From Halorubrum salsamenti (lineage in GTDB: Archaea; Halobacteriota; Halobacteria; Halobacteriales; Haloferacaceae): a stretch of 64,000 nucleotides of DNA. The translations under genes were made by a program, and so were the position numbers. Positions 37,501-43,426 of this stretch are shown piece after piece. The notes under the pieces were generated by a model. The model did not search any database. It saw nothing but the letters and a program-made list of their open reading frames with translations, and had not been told where the DNA came from. Position 1 is the stretch's first letter. Every line of letters starts with the position of its first letter. The DNA is taken from positions 744,001 to 808,000 of the forward strand of contig NZ_VCNL01000002.1 of the NCBI RefSeq assembly GCF_007671685.1. Direction: 5' to 3'.

Positions 37501-39588
37501 CGGGTTCACCATGCTCGACGGGACCGGGGAGTTCGACTCGTTGATGTCGAATATCACGTTCCCGTCCGCGTCGTAGATGTCCGCCTGCGTGGGGTTCGCA
37601 CGGATCGGGGCCGCGTGCCCGCCGTACTCGCCCTCGTCAGCGGCGATGAGCTGGTCGTTGGTACCCTGGCTCCCGTCCTCGTTCGGGTGGTTGGTTACGT
37701 TCGCCGCGTCCGCGACGATGTCCCCGTTCGCGTCGGCCGGCTGGCCGCCCCAGCCGCCGTTCGGACCGTGGTCGCTGACGTAGAGCTGGCCGCTCTCCGC
37801 GAGGACCAGGTCGTAGGGGTTCCGGTAGCCGGGCGAGTAGATCTGCACCGGGCTGCCCTCGATCAGCTTCGCCTGGTTGATCCCGTCGTTCCCGCCGAAG
37901 GGCAGATCGTCTCCGTCCGTACCATCGTCGTTCTGGATGGTCGGGATCCCGTAGTAGAAGTCGAGGTTCGGGTAGGTACCGTCGTAGTTCGTGAGGTTCT
38001 TCGCCTGGTGGTCGGTCTCGATCTGTGCCAGGTCGATCTCGAGGACCGCCGCCGACAGCGCGTACTCGGGCGTGTGCCCGAAGTTGTCGCCCGGCGCGCC
38101 CTTGTTGGTGTGGCCGCCCTGCGCGACGTAGAGCGTGTCGCCGTCGGGGGTCAGGTCGAGACCGTTCGTCGCGTGGTTCTCCTCGGAGCGCGGCAGCCCG
38201 AGGACCATCACGTCGTGGTCGACCTCGCTCGCCTGGAGAGTTCCGTCGCTTCCCGGGTTGATCGTCAGCCGCGAGATCGCTCCCGAGTTCGTGTCCGTGT
38301 CGTCGTCGTCCGTCCCGACGTCGATCTCGGGGTCGCTGGAGCCGACGTAGACCACGGGCTGGTCGGCGGTGCCGCCGACGGTCAGCCCCGTGATCTGCCG
38401 GGTGTTCTCACCGGTGTCGATGTTGCCGAGGTCGTCGTGGTTCGGAATGTCCTTGATCGCGTCGATCTGGACCTCATTGACGACTTGGTAGCTGTCCTCG
38501 CCGGTGCGCTCGACGTCGAGCGCGTAGACGGTGCCGCCCTGCGTCGAGACGTAGGCGCGGCCGTCCGGCCCGAAGTCGATGGCCGTCGGGCTGCTCGCGC
38601 TGAAGCCGTCGAGCTTGGACTTGCTGAACCCGACCGGGACGTCGCTGGCGCCCTCGCCGGCCAGGTCGACGGCGACCGGGGAGTTCGTGCCGCTGTGGTT
38701 GACCTCCATGGTCGCCGCGTGGGCCTGCGCCTCGCTCGGCGAGTACGTCACGTCGACCGTCGCCGAATCGTCGGGGGCGAGCGTGACGCTTCCGGAGAAG
38801 TCATCGTCGAACTGGCCCGAGTCCGTTCCCGAGATGCTCACGTCGTTCACCGTGATGTCGGGATGCGAGTCGTTGCTCGCGTTCCCGAGGTTCGTCAGCG
38901 TCACCGTCTCGGTCTGGCTGTCGCCGGTGACAACCGTCCCGAAGTCGACGCTGGACGTCGACGCGCCGAGTTCGTCGGGCGACGCCTCCGTCGAGGCGAT
39001 CTCGATGGCGTTGATCTGCGGATTCTCGGTGACGTGCGCGAAGTCGACGTCGATCGTCCCGTCGCTCGTGACGGTGAACGACTCCATCGCGCCCGTGTCG
39101 TCCCCGTACTTCTCGATGATGTCGAAGTCGTCGAGGACGGTCTGTCCCTCGACCGAGACGTCGAAGACGCGGTCGCCGACCGAACTGGTGCCCGAGTAGC
39201 CGTCGTAGAAGTACAGGCGCACTTCGACCTGCTGGCCGTCTGGGACGTCGAACTCGTACTGCATTTCCTCGCCTCCATCCTGGTCCCAGCGTTCGGTTTC
39301 CCAGATCTGCGTCGGTGTCCCCGACGGAACCGAGCCGTCGATCGAGGACGGCTGGCCGTGACTCGAGGTCTGGTCCCCGCCGGCGACTTTATAATCAGTC
39401 AGCGGGCTCCAACTTTCGCCGTCGGCGCTGAAGCCCTCACCGGCATTCGCCTGATGGATGACGTCGCCGCTCGCCGTCTGCGCCTGTGCGACGCCGACAC
39501 CTCCCATCACCCCGGCTCCCCCAACCGAGGTCACCATCAGTACCGAAAAAGCGATCGCGAAGAAGCGCGTGGTTACGGGTGCGCTCAA
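31552..39588 (-). CDS. Giant secreted protein with five malectin-like domains and a sugar-dehydrogenase-like propeller
   Basis: A 2678-residue acidic secreted protein. Approximate order: signal peptide (1-40, FFAIAFSVLMVTSVGGAG); malectin-like 1 (43-203); Ig/ASH-type domain (205-320); beta-propeller like glucose/sorbosone dehydrogenases (324-819; SPGYRNPYDLVLAESGQLYV); Asp-rich thrombospondin-3-type calcium repeats (820-899); lectin-like beta-sandwich (900-1131); PKD-like (1132-1222); malectin-like 2 (1224-1396); two INYWATD helix repeats (1398-1462); PKD (1466-1556); two beta-sandwiches (1562-1876); malectin-like 3 (1883-2042); PKD-like and cadherin-like (2049-2232); malectin-like 4 (2239-2402); Ig-like (2416-2499); malectin-like 5 (2506-2676). 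Malectins bind sugars. No anchor. The start is probably TTG at 39588; no in-frame ATG lies upstream before a stop. Confidence 0.83.
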   Translation of the reverse strand: MSAPVTTRFFAIAFSVLMVTSVGGAGVMGGVGVAQAQTASGDVIHQANAGEGFSADGESWSPLTDYKVAGGDQTSSHGQPSSIDGSVPSGTPTQIWETERWDQDGGEEMQYEFDVPDGQQVEVRLYFYDGYSGTSSVGDRVFDVSVEGQTVLDDFDIIEKYGDDTGAMESFTVTSDGTIDVDFAHVTENPQINAIEIASTEASPDELGASTSSVDFGTVVTGDSQTETVTLTNLGNASNDSHPDITVNDVSISGTDSGQFDDDFSGSVTLAPDDSATVDVTYSPSEAQAHAATMEVNHSGTNSPVAVDLAGEGASDVPVGFSKSKLDGFSASSPTAIDFGPDGRAYVSTQGGTVYALDVERTGEDSYQVVNEVQIDAIKDIPNHDDLGNIDTGENTRQITGLTVGGTADQPVVYVGSSDPEIDVGTDDDDTDTNSGAISRLTINPGSDGTLQASEVDHDVMVLGLPRSEENHATNGLDLTPDGDTLYVAQGGHTNKGAPGDNFGHTPEYALSAAVLEIDLAQIETDHQAKNLTNYDGTYPNLDFYYGIPTIQNDDGTDGDDLPFGGNDGINQAKLIEGSPVQIYSPGYRNPYDLVLAESGQLYVSDHGPNGGWGGQPADANGDIVADAANVTNHPNEDGSQGTNDQLIAADEGEYGGHAAPIRANPTQADIYDADGNVIFDINESNSPVPSSMVNPVEADYIPPTSQSPDPGAPAGSANSMVDGNGNPVLFGPTGGTVEYTASNFGGAMEGDILQVELGGDVERVELSADGQTATNVETIFNTGGPLGITAQDDDEAFNGTVWTANHGGNDITVFEPNDYGDAGDGEQCTGADDPSLDEDGDGYDNADEIDAGTDPCSSSSTPADFDDDGESNLNDPDDDNDGIDDTEDLFAVDPNNGVDNELPATYSFAPNSESGTILDLGFTGVMMNGSNYQDLYDPSEVTAGGAANVLTVEDVGQGDAVEGTNTQEHGYQVGVNADEPFTVESTVNGLPIDAESFQSQGVFVGTGDQENYVKLTAAGFSDGSGSGVQLATEDGGSFTDVANPSAPTAGNETTLSMTVYPSNGTVEAYYAVGDGEEQFVDETTVPTEWFDTADGNGTAVGVISTSNGASSTFDATWQYLDVEPLQDDSPSVTADAGADQTVDEGDSVTLDATGSTGDGLSYEWTQTAGPDATLDDASSATPTFTAPDVDSETALTFEVEVSDGNATDTDEVTVTVQDTDVAAGEVAFAVNSGGSQYTATDGTVYQADTNFDGGNAYSTSSWASSPPEINDTDDDPLYRTERYGQNFSYDVPLENGTYEVTLKFAEIYQGVAPSDSPDSSGPEDGTNENDRVFDVTVEDQEVIENKDLYAEVGPLNATDETYTVDVTDGELNVAFPWDSDNYDNAKISAIKVVAAEEQPEEMTVAEAIAMGGEDDSLIEDSEIQQAINYWATDSEVPDTGGETISDSQIQQLINYWATDTAVGDGNEQPTASFTVTPDAPEAGQQVSFDASGSSDADGSIASYEWDFDGDGTVDATGEQVTNTFDAAGDYDVALTVTDDDDATESTTETVTVNESTADPGAASVSVTPDSGTEASTYGGGSFTVENTGGQQISSVTFDLSSSAMPDMVFDPDGTAGDQAAKGLNIDSQSSDGVGVVSTADGDVFSQPHNGVNGSDGYDVLTIEFTDFDPGESVSFSADNDPTSIKNASLASQEAGPVSGLELARSNVSVAYADGSAQETQLFGDGSAGGAQATLDESVAPAPSIDVQNVSLDASALRAHHSAATVSEAGQTVTVTGEPGETVTLLHFEAELELDNVPEYDGTPGYDIEAYEANKIENADYQTVTLDSNGEAEVPVTLLNTTDVGGYNHFVATHGEPGSDTGLDSNAVVLKYEASTDGGGDDGDATNFTVNAGGDAYTAADGTEFQADTNFDGGTAFTSGGSGTPAEPEIANTDDDELFWTERYGNFSYDVALEDGEYEVTLHFAELYQGVANDGGEGDRLFDVSIEGQQVLDSYDIYAEAGGEHAAINETFTAEVTDGELNVEFTTVENNAKVSAIEVEPVEDDENQPPTADAGADQTVEEGDEVTLDASNSSDPDDDSLSYDWMQPAGPDVTLNDTASVTPTFTAPEVDANETLTFEVNVSDGSAFDTDTVNVTVQDTEPANTAPTIEAIENRTVTEGDTATVNVSASDDDDDSLTLSVDGPDFVSLTDEGDGNGTIDIAPQSGDADTYTVNVTADDGTATTTESFQLTVESPSAGDGLVYAVNAGGSNYTAADGTDYVNDTKFDGSFSDSAGTTVDTSLTIENTQDDPLYQTERYSDPLSYSMPVEDGTYEVTLQFAEIWHGEGLGGNGDDDGGGDGEVGDRVFNASIEGEQVLTDYDIYADVGALNATEKTFTVEVTDGELNVELDASVDNGKLSAFTVSETDSSGGGDSNTAPTIDAVANQTVTEGNSTTVSVTADDPDGDNVSLSVSGPDFVTLSNGDLTIAPEPGDAGTYTVDVTADDGNGGTATESFQVTVEEAASSPQVLHRVNAGETETLEATDDGPNWTGVADASSQYLVSVADSNAGTYGTGDDVTPTGSVPDSTPDAVFDWERYGEMQWEFDVSDGEEVEVRLYLGNQYPDTDEPGNRTYNVSVEGDQVLTNYDPVADVGHANGTMKSFTVTSDGTLDIDFEEGAADNPQVNAIEIVESEESNSQ
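35200..35395 (-). other. Dockerin-like helix repeats within the giant protein
   Basis: Two tandem copies of a helix pattern (DSEIQQAINYWATDSEV and DSQIQQLINYWATDTAV) sit between malectin-like domain 2 and a PKD domain. The repeated short helices recall the two-helix plan of dockerins, but the calcium-loop Asp residues are missing. Similar repeats are known to me in other haloarchaeal secreted proteins; the function is unknown. Confidence 0.5.
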
Positions 39589-39689
39589 TGTGATCTCGTC
39601 TCCGACCCCCGTAGCGTAGTTCCTCCACTACCCGGTCGTGTGAACGTGCGCGCTTGCGGACAGGCGCATGCCCCACCGGTATGGATGAA

Positions 39690-39915
39690 ATGCTGTGATT
39701 CTGTGGGCATCAAATCTGTTGAATATCTAACCTCAATTTGTTATGAGCATGACAACACGCATTGGGATATGCTTAAAAACCATACTGTATTTGATACGAC
39801 TGCGTGCGGATTCCGATCCGAGGTCGCCGGAACGTTACTATATACTTTACAATATAATACTGAAATAAACTACATTATTAGTGTAGAAGTCACAGGGTCA
39901 GTACATTAAGCGTAT
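39690..39915. other. AT-rich island upstream of the giant gene
   Basis: This stretch is far richer in A and T than anything else in the window (for example 39836-39880, with tatatactttacaatataa). It has no gene. It contains several possible minus-strand TATA boxes and may serve as the regulatory region of the secreted-protein operon, be recently acquired DNA, or both. Confidence 0.6.
39771..39780 (-). promoter_or_regulatory. Possible TATA box of the secreted-protein operon
   Basis: Minus-strand gtttttaagc is the best match. It predicts a start near 39750 and an untranslated leader of about 160 nt before the TTG, unlike the leaderless genes around it. Confidence 0.4.
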
Positions 39916-39964
39916 GATAATTCGGGCGCCTGCTTGCTGACAGTGTGGCTCGCGTCATGTACAG

Positions 39965-40012
39965 AGAGTCAAGGAAAAAGCTCCACCCGAAGGGCGGGGA
40001 GGATGTCAATCC
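39965..40012 (+). mobile_element. Possible IS200/IS605-type right-end remnant
   Basis: The string gagtcaaggaaaaag, then a hairpin ctccacccgaagggcggggag (39981-40001), then gatgtcaat resembles the right ends of haloarchaeal IS200/IS605 (IS1341) elements as I remember them. Around it no tnpA or tnpB gene survives; the open frame at 39934-40296 codes for nothing recognisable. It may be a solo end, a non-autonomous copy or a chance hairpin. Confidence 0.3.
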
Positions 40013-40296
40013 GAAGTCGGATCAGAGGGTCACAACACTTCGATTCGACGAAGGAACAGGCTGAGGCAATGTACCGGCTCGCCGATACCACTGACATCTC
40101 GTCGATATGGGACAGGTGTCACACGAGTGACTCTATCGAGGCTGACCGGGAGATACTCCATAAAGAGGGATCGGTCACGGGGACCGAGGGAATTGGTCGG
40201 GGTAGACAAAGGGTACTCTGCCGGCAAAAACAACAGATGAGGGGAATTGCGGTTGATCTACCGGACGACATCTTCCGCCGCGTCCCTGACTGTTAA
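39981..40296. other. Remainder of the 817-bp gap before the xylose dehydrogenase-like gene
   Basis: Apart from the possible insertion-sequence end at its left edge, nothing is recognised here. Base composition is lower in GC than the flanking genes, and no frame shows haloarchaeal codon bias. Confidence 0.4.
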
Positions 40297-40299
40297 CGG

Positions 40300-40308
40300 T
40301 ATTTATAC
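40300..40308 (+). promoter_or_regulatory. TATA box of the xylose dehydrogenase-like gene
   Basis: The strong box tatttatac predicts a start near 40331, leaving about 75 nt of leader before the ATG at 40406. A leader of this length is unusual in the window and could carry regulation. Confidence 0.5.
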
Positions 40309-40405
40309 CTCCTGCCCACCACAGCGACGTCGTTCGGTATCGGTCTTCCCAGCGGACCGCCGGAGTCGCCGGAGTTATGCCCCATCCACGCGTCGACTTG
40401 GCGAT

Positions 40406-41506
40406 ATGGAGACCGCTTTCGCGGACTACCTCGACGACTTCACGCGCCGGGACTGGGAGCGCCTCGATCCGGGAGCCGTGACGGACCCCGTTCGGATCGC
40501 GGTCGTGGGACTCGGGTGGTTCGCCCGCGAGTGGGCGCTCCCGGGGATCGCGCGCTCGGCGTTCACCGAGGCGACCGTCGTCACCGACGTCGATACTGAC
40601 GCGGTCGAAGCGGTCGCCGCCGAACACGACGTGACGGGCGTGGCGCCGGGGGAACTCCGCTCTGGCGCCGTCGCAGACGAGTACGACGCGGTGTACGTTG
40701 CGACGCCGAACGCGACCCACTTGGAGTACGTGACGGCCGCGGCCGAGCAGGGAAAGGCGGTCCTGTGCGAGAAGCCGCTGGAGGCGACGCTGGATCGGTC
40801 CCAGCGGCTCGTGGCCGCGTGTCGGGACGCCGGCGTGCCGCTGATGGTCGGGTACCGCATGCAGACCGATCCCGCGGTCAGGCGCCTCCGCGACCTCGTT
40901 GAGGCGGGCGTCGCCGGCGACGTGACCCACATCCACGCGACGATGTCACAGACGATGCTCGGCGAACTCGGGAGCGACCACGACCAGTGGCGGCTCGACC
41001 CGGAGCTGTCCGGCGGCTGTGCGCTCATGGACCTGGGCGTCTACCCGCTCAACACGATTCGATTCGTGCTCGACGCCGACCCCGTGCGCGTGTCGGGACG
41101 GACCCGCACGGACCACGAGCCGTTCGCCGAGGTCGACGAACACGCCACGTACCGGTTAGCGTTCCCCGGCGGCGTCGACGCGATGTGTTCGGTGAGCCAG
41201 AACGCCCAGCACGCGAGCCGGCTCGAAGTCACCGGAACGGACGCCAGACTGATCCTCGATCCGGCGTTCTACGAGCGGGAGGATCGGGGGTTCGCGGTCG
41301 TCCGCGACGGAACCCGGGTCGACGTCGACTTCGACCAAGTCCACCAGATCGAAGAGGAGTTCGCGTACTTCGGCCATCAGCTGCTCGCGGACGAGCCGTT
41401 CCATCCGGATGGCGAACACGCGTTGGCGGACGTGCGGGCGCTCGATGCCATCTACGAGTCGGCCGAGACCGGCCGATCGGTCGCCCTCACCGACGACGCG
41501 GAGTGA
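40406..41506 (+). CDS. Gfo/Idh/MocA oxidoreductase, D-xylose 1-dehydrogenase-like
   Basis: NAD(P)-dependent sugar oxidoreductase of 366 residues. The N-terminal extension with FTRRDWERL is followed by the Rossmann motif VVGLGWFAREWALPG, then VYVATPNATHLEYV and the catalytic EKPLEATL. The C-terminal block WRLDPELSGGCALMDLGVYP is a near match to the haloarchaeal D-xylose 1-dehydrogenase (Gfo6) of Haloferax as I remember it. That enzyme starts oxidative xylose breakdown. Substrate here is inferred. Its closeness to the malectin/cohesin block suggests use of sugars released outside the cell. The ATG at 40406 gives the family N-terminus. Confidence 0.87.
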   Translation: METAFADYLDDFTRRDWERLDPGAVTDPVRIAVVGLGWFAREWALPGIARSAFTEATVVTDVDTDAVEAVAAEHDVTGVAPGELRSGAVADEYDAVYVATPNATHLEYVTAAAEQGKAVLCEKPLEATLDRSQRLVAACRDAGVPLMVGYRMQTDPAVRRLRDLVEAGVAGDVTHIHATMSQTMLGELGSDHDQWRLDPELSGGCALMDLGVYPLNTIRFVLDADPVRVSGRTRTDHEPFAEVDEHATYRLAFPGGVDAMCSVSQNAQHASRLEVTGTDARLILDPAFYEREDRGFAVVRDGTRVDVDFDQVHQIEEEFAYFGHQLLADEPFHPDGEHALADVRALDAIYESAETGRSVALTDDAE

Positions 41507-41515
41507 GGGCTCGCC

Positions 41516-42352
41516 TCACTGCTCGATCCCGTACACCGGGTCCGTCCAGTCACGGGCCGGGGTGTCGTACACCGGCCGATCGCGGTCGCGCTCGTCGAGC
41601 CGCTGGCGGTCGGCCGCGTCGAGCTCCCAGTCGAGGTCGGCGTTAGCCCGGATGTGTTCCGGCGTCGACGAGCGCGGCAGCGCGACCACGCCGCGGTCAA
41701 GTGCCCATCGGAGAATAACCTGGGCGGGGCTTTTGTCGTAGCTCTCGGCGAGTTCGGCGACGACGTCGTCGCCGAACACCTCCGTCCGCGCGAGCGGCGC
41801 CGCCGCCTCGATCACGGTGTCGGACTCGTGGCAGTAGTCGACGAGGTCCGGGCGCTGGAACCACGGATGGAACTCGATCTGGTTGACCGCGATCGGAACG
41901 TCGGAGACGTGGTGAGCACAGCTCAGCTGATAGGCGCTGAAGTTCGAGACGCCGACGTTGCGAACGAGCCCGCGGTCGCGGAGTTCCGCCATCGCCTGGA
42001 GCGACTCCCGCAGCGAGATCGCGGGGTTAGGCCAGTGGATGAGGTACAGGTCGAGATAGTCGGTGCCGAGTCGTTCGAGAGACGCTTCACAGGAGCGGAT
42101 CAGCGACTCGTAGCCGAGATTCTTCGCGAGCACTTTCGAGGTGAGGAACACGTCGTCGCGGTCGTACTCCGCGAGCGCCTCGCCGATAGCCTCCTCGTTG
42201 TGGTATCCCTCTGCGGTGTCGATGTGTGTGTATCCGGACGAAAGCGCCGCGCGGACGCTGTCGGCGGTTTGGTCGTCGTCGAGCGCGTACGTGCCCAGTC
42301 CGAGCGCCGGTAGGGAATCACCGCTCGGGAGCGTCTGTGTTGGAACGGTCAC
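41516..42352 (-). CDS. Aldo/keto reductase
   Basis: NADPH-dependent aldo/keto reductase of 278 residues with a TIM-barrel fold. The catalytic tetrad is present: Asp in HIDTAEGY, Tyr in the same motif, Lys in LTSKVLAKN and His in LIHWPNP. Further signatures are GVSNFSAYQL and LPRSSTPEHI, the cofactor loop. The GTG at 42352 is chosen because the domain starts TVPTQTLPSGDSLPALG there and a TATA-like agtttcaatc (42377-42386) is centred 29 nt upstream; a TTG at 42400 is less likely. It converges on the xylose dehydrogenase-like gene, 9 bp between stops. Confidence 0.92.
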   Translation of the reverse strand: MTVPTQTLPSGDSLPALGLGTYALDDDQTADSVRAALSSGYTHIDTAEGYHNEEAIGEALAEYDRDDVFLTSKVLAKNLGYESLIRSCEASLERLGTDYLDLYLIHWPNPAISLRESLQAMAELRDRGLVRNVGVSNFSAYQLSCAHHVSDVPIAVNQIEFHPWFQRPDLVDYCHESDTVIEAAAPLARTEVFGDDVVAELAESYDKSPAQVILRWALDRGVVALPRSSTPEHIRANADLDWELDAADRQRLDERDRDRPVYDTPARDWTDPVYGIEQ

Positions 42353-42376
42353 ACGAGGTGGGTTCAACGGTTCGCC

Positions 42377-42386
42377 GATTGAAACT
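42377..42386 (-). promoter_or_regulatory. TATA box of the aldo/keto reductase gene
   Basis: Minus-strand agtttcaatc is centred 29 nt upstream of the GTG start, supporting that start. Confidence 0.4.
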
Positions 42387-42414
42387 ACCGCTTCCGACAA
42401 TCGGCATCGCCGCG

Positions 42415-42463
42415 GATCGAGGCCCGGCTACAGTCGCTGATCGAGGCCCGGCCGCAGTCGATA
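42415..42463. repeat. 24-bp tandem repeat
   Basis: Two imperfect copies of gatcgaggcccggctacag plus five further bases, with a decayed third copy after them. It lies between the divergent promoters of the aldo/keto reductase and a small membrane protein gene. Confidence 0.6.
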
Positions 42464-42516
42464 ATCGACGGCCGCCCCTCTGTACGCGTTGACGAAGAGA
42501 CCGCAAGGCGGAGATC

Positions 42517-42526
42517 TATTTATATA
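42517..42526 (+). promoter_or_regulatory. TATA box of a small membrane protein gene
   Basis: The box tatttatata, one of the strongest in the window, is centred 27 nt upstream of the ATG at 42548. Confidence 0.6.
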
Positions 42527-42547
42527 CTCTCCCCGCGGATCCGGGGT

Positions 42548-42751
42548 ATGGACCGGACCGACTCCGTGCTCCTCGGTATCTCCGGCGTCGTCGCCGCGCT
42601 CGTGCTCGCGGGCGCGCTGTCGGCGGGAGCGTTGTTCGGCTTCGACGAGTCCGCGGCTCGGCCGATCCGGCTGCTCGCCGCCGAGCCGCTGGCGTGGATC
42701 GTCCTGGCCGCGCTGCTCGTTGCGGTCGTCGGGCACGCGTACATCGAGTGA
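42548..42751 (+). CDS. Small two-span membrane protein
   Basis: A 67-residue protein with two predicted membrane helices (LLGISGVVAALVLAGALSAG and PLAWIVLAALLVAVVGHAYI) joined by a short loop containing FGFDESAARPIR. It has no recognised domain. A strong TATA box 27 nt upstream supports expression as a separate leaderless transcript. It runs convergently toward the CinA C-terminal gene. Function unknown. Confidence 0.75.
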   Translation: MDRTDSVLLGISGVVAALVLAGALSAGALFGFDESAARPIRLLAAEPLAWIVLAALLVAVVGHAYIE

Positions 42752-42803
42752 GAGGACACCGCGGTCGGCCGGGCGGTGCGGTCGCCTGGGCGGCGCAGTC
42801 GCC

Positions 42804-43367
42804 TCACTCCCGGGCGTCGACCTCGCGGATCGTCCCGACGAGCGCCTCCAGCGCGGCGTCGACCGCCTTCCGTTTCACGGTCCCGCGATCGCCGTCGAGG
42901 ACGATCCGCTCCGTCCGAACGAACGACTCCTCGGTCCCCCACGGCGCGGCGTAGGCCACCCCCACGTACACGAGTCCCACCGGCTTCTCATCGGTGCCGC
43001 CGTCCGGCCCAGCGATTCCGGTCGTGGCGACCGCCCACGTCGTGTCGGCGCGGTCGCGGGCGCCCGCCGCCATCTGCTCGGCGACCGGCGCGCTCACGGC
43101 GCCCTCGGCGTCGAGCGACTCGCGGGACACCCCGAGCAGCTCGCGTTTGGCGTCGTACGCGTAGGTCACGAACCCGCGGTCGAAGTAGGCGCTCGCGCCC
43201 GGCACGTCGGTCACCCGCGACCCGACCAGCCCGCCCGTCAGCGATTCCGCGGTCGCGAGGGTCTCCTCGCGTTCGGTCAGCAGGTCGCCGACCGTCGCCT
43301 CGATCGGCTTCGACCCATCGGTCTCGTCCGTCCCGCCGGTCTCCTCCCCGTTCCCGCGCTCGTCCAT
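42804..43367 (-). CDS. CinA C-terminal domain protein (nicotinamide-nucleotide amidase family)
   Basis: Protein of 187 residues homologous to the C-terminal domain of CinA (COG1546, PncC), which in bacteria deamidates nicotinamide mononucleotide. Signature blocks: LATAESLTGGLVGSRVTDVPG (the Ser/Thr-rich catalytic region is about residues 38-58), YFDRGFVTYAYDAKRELLGV and ATTGIAGPDGGTDEKPVG. The ATG at 43367 is preferred to an upstream start at 43418, which adds a basic segment. The first 20 residues are an acidic tail. The CinA N-terminal domain is a distant separate gene at 3883-4578. Confidence 0.9.
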   Translation of the reverse strand: MDERGNGEETGGTDETDGSKPIEATVGDLLTEREETLATAESLTGGLVGSRVTDVPGASAYFDRGFVTYAYDAKRELLGVSRESLDAEGAVSAPVAEQMAAGARDRADTTWAVATTGIAGPDGGTDEKPVGLVYVGVAYAAPWGTEESFVRTERIVLDGDRGTVKRKAVDAALEALVGTIREVDARE

Positions 43368-43394
43368 GCCTTCCCTGTGCCCCCCACGCCCGTG

Positions 43395-43405
43395 GGGTTT
43401 ACGCT
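43395..43405. promoter_or_regulatory. Shared TATA element between cinA-C and the methyltransferase gene
   Basis: gggtttacgct serves the methyltransferase (28 nt to its ATG). Read in reverse as gcgtaaaccc it is about 32 nt from the cinA-C ATG, so one AT-rich element may drive both divergent genes. Confidence 0.4.
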
Positions 43406-43426
43406 CGCCGCGGCGCAAGCGCCGCC

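Noticed and set aside
35236-39909. A 1557-codon open frame on the plus strand opposite the giant secreted-protein gene.
   Set aside because: It is antisense to a gene with signal peptide and clear domains. Its translation is Val/Arg/Asp-biased with no motifs, typical of the reverse frame of acidic GC-rich genes.
39934-40296. A 120-codon plus-strand frame covering the IS-like end.
   Set aside because: No homology, codon bias or promoter; probably an open frame by chance in lower-GC DNA.
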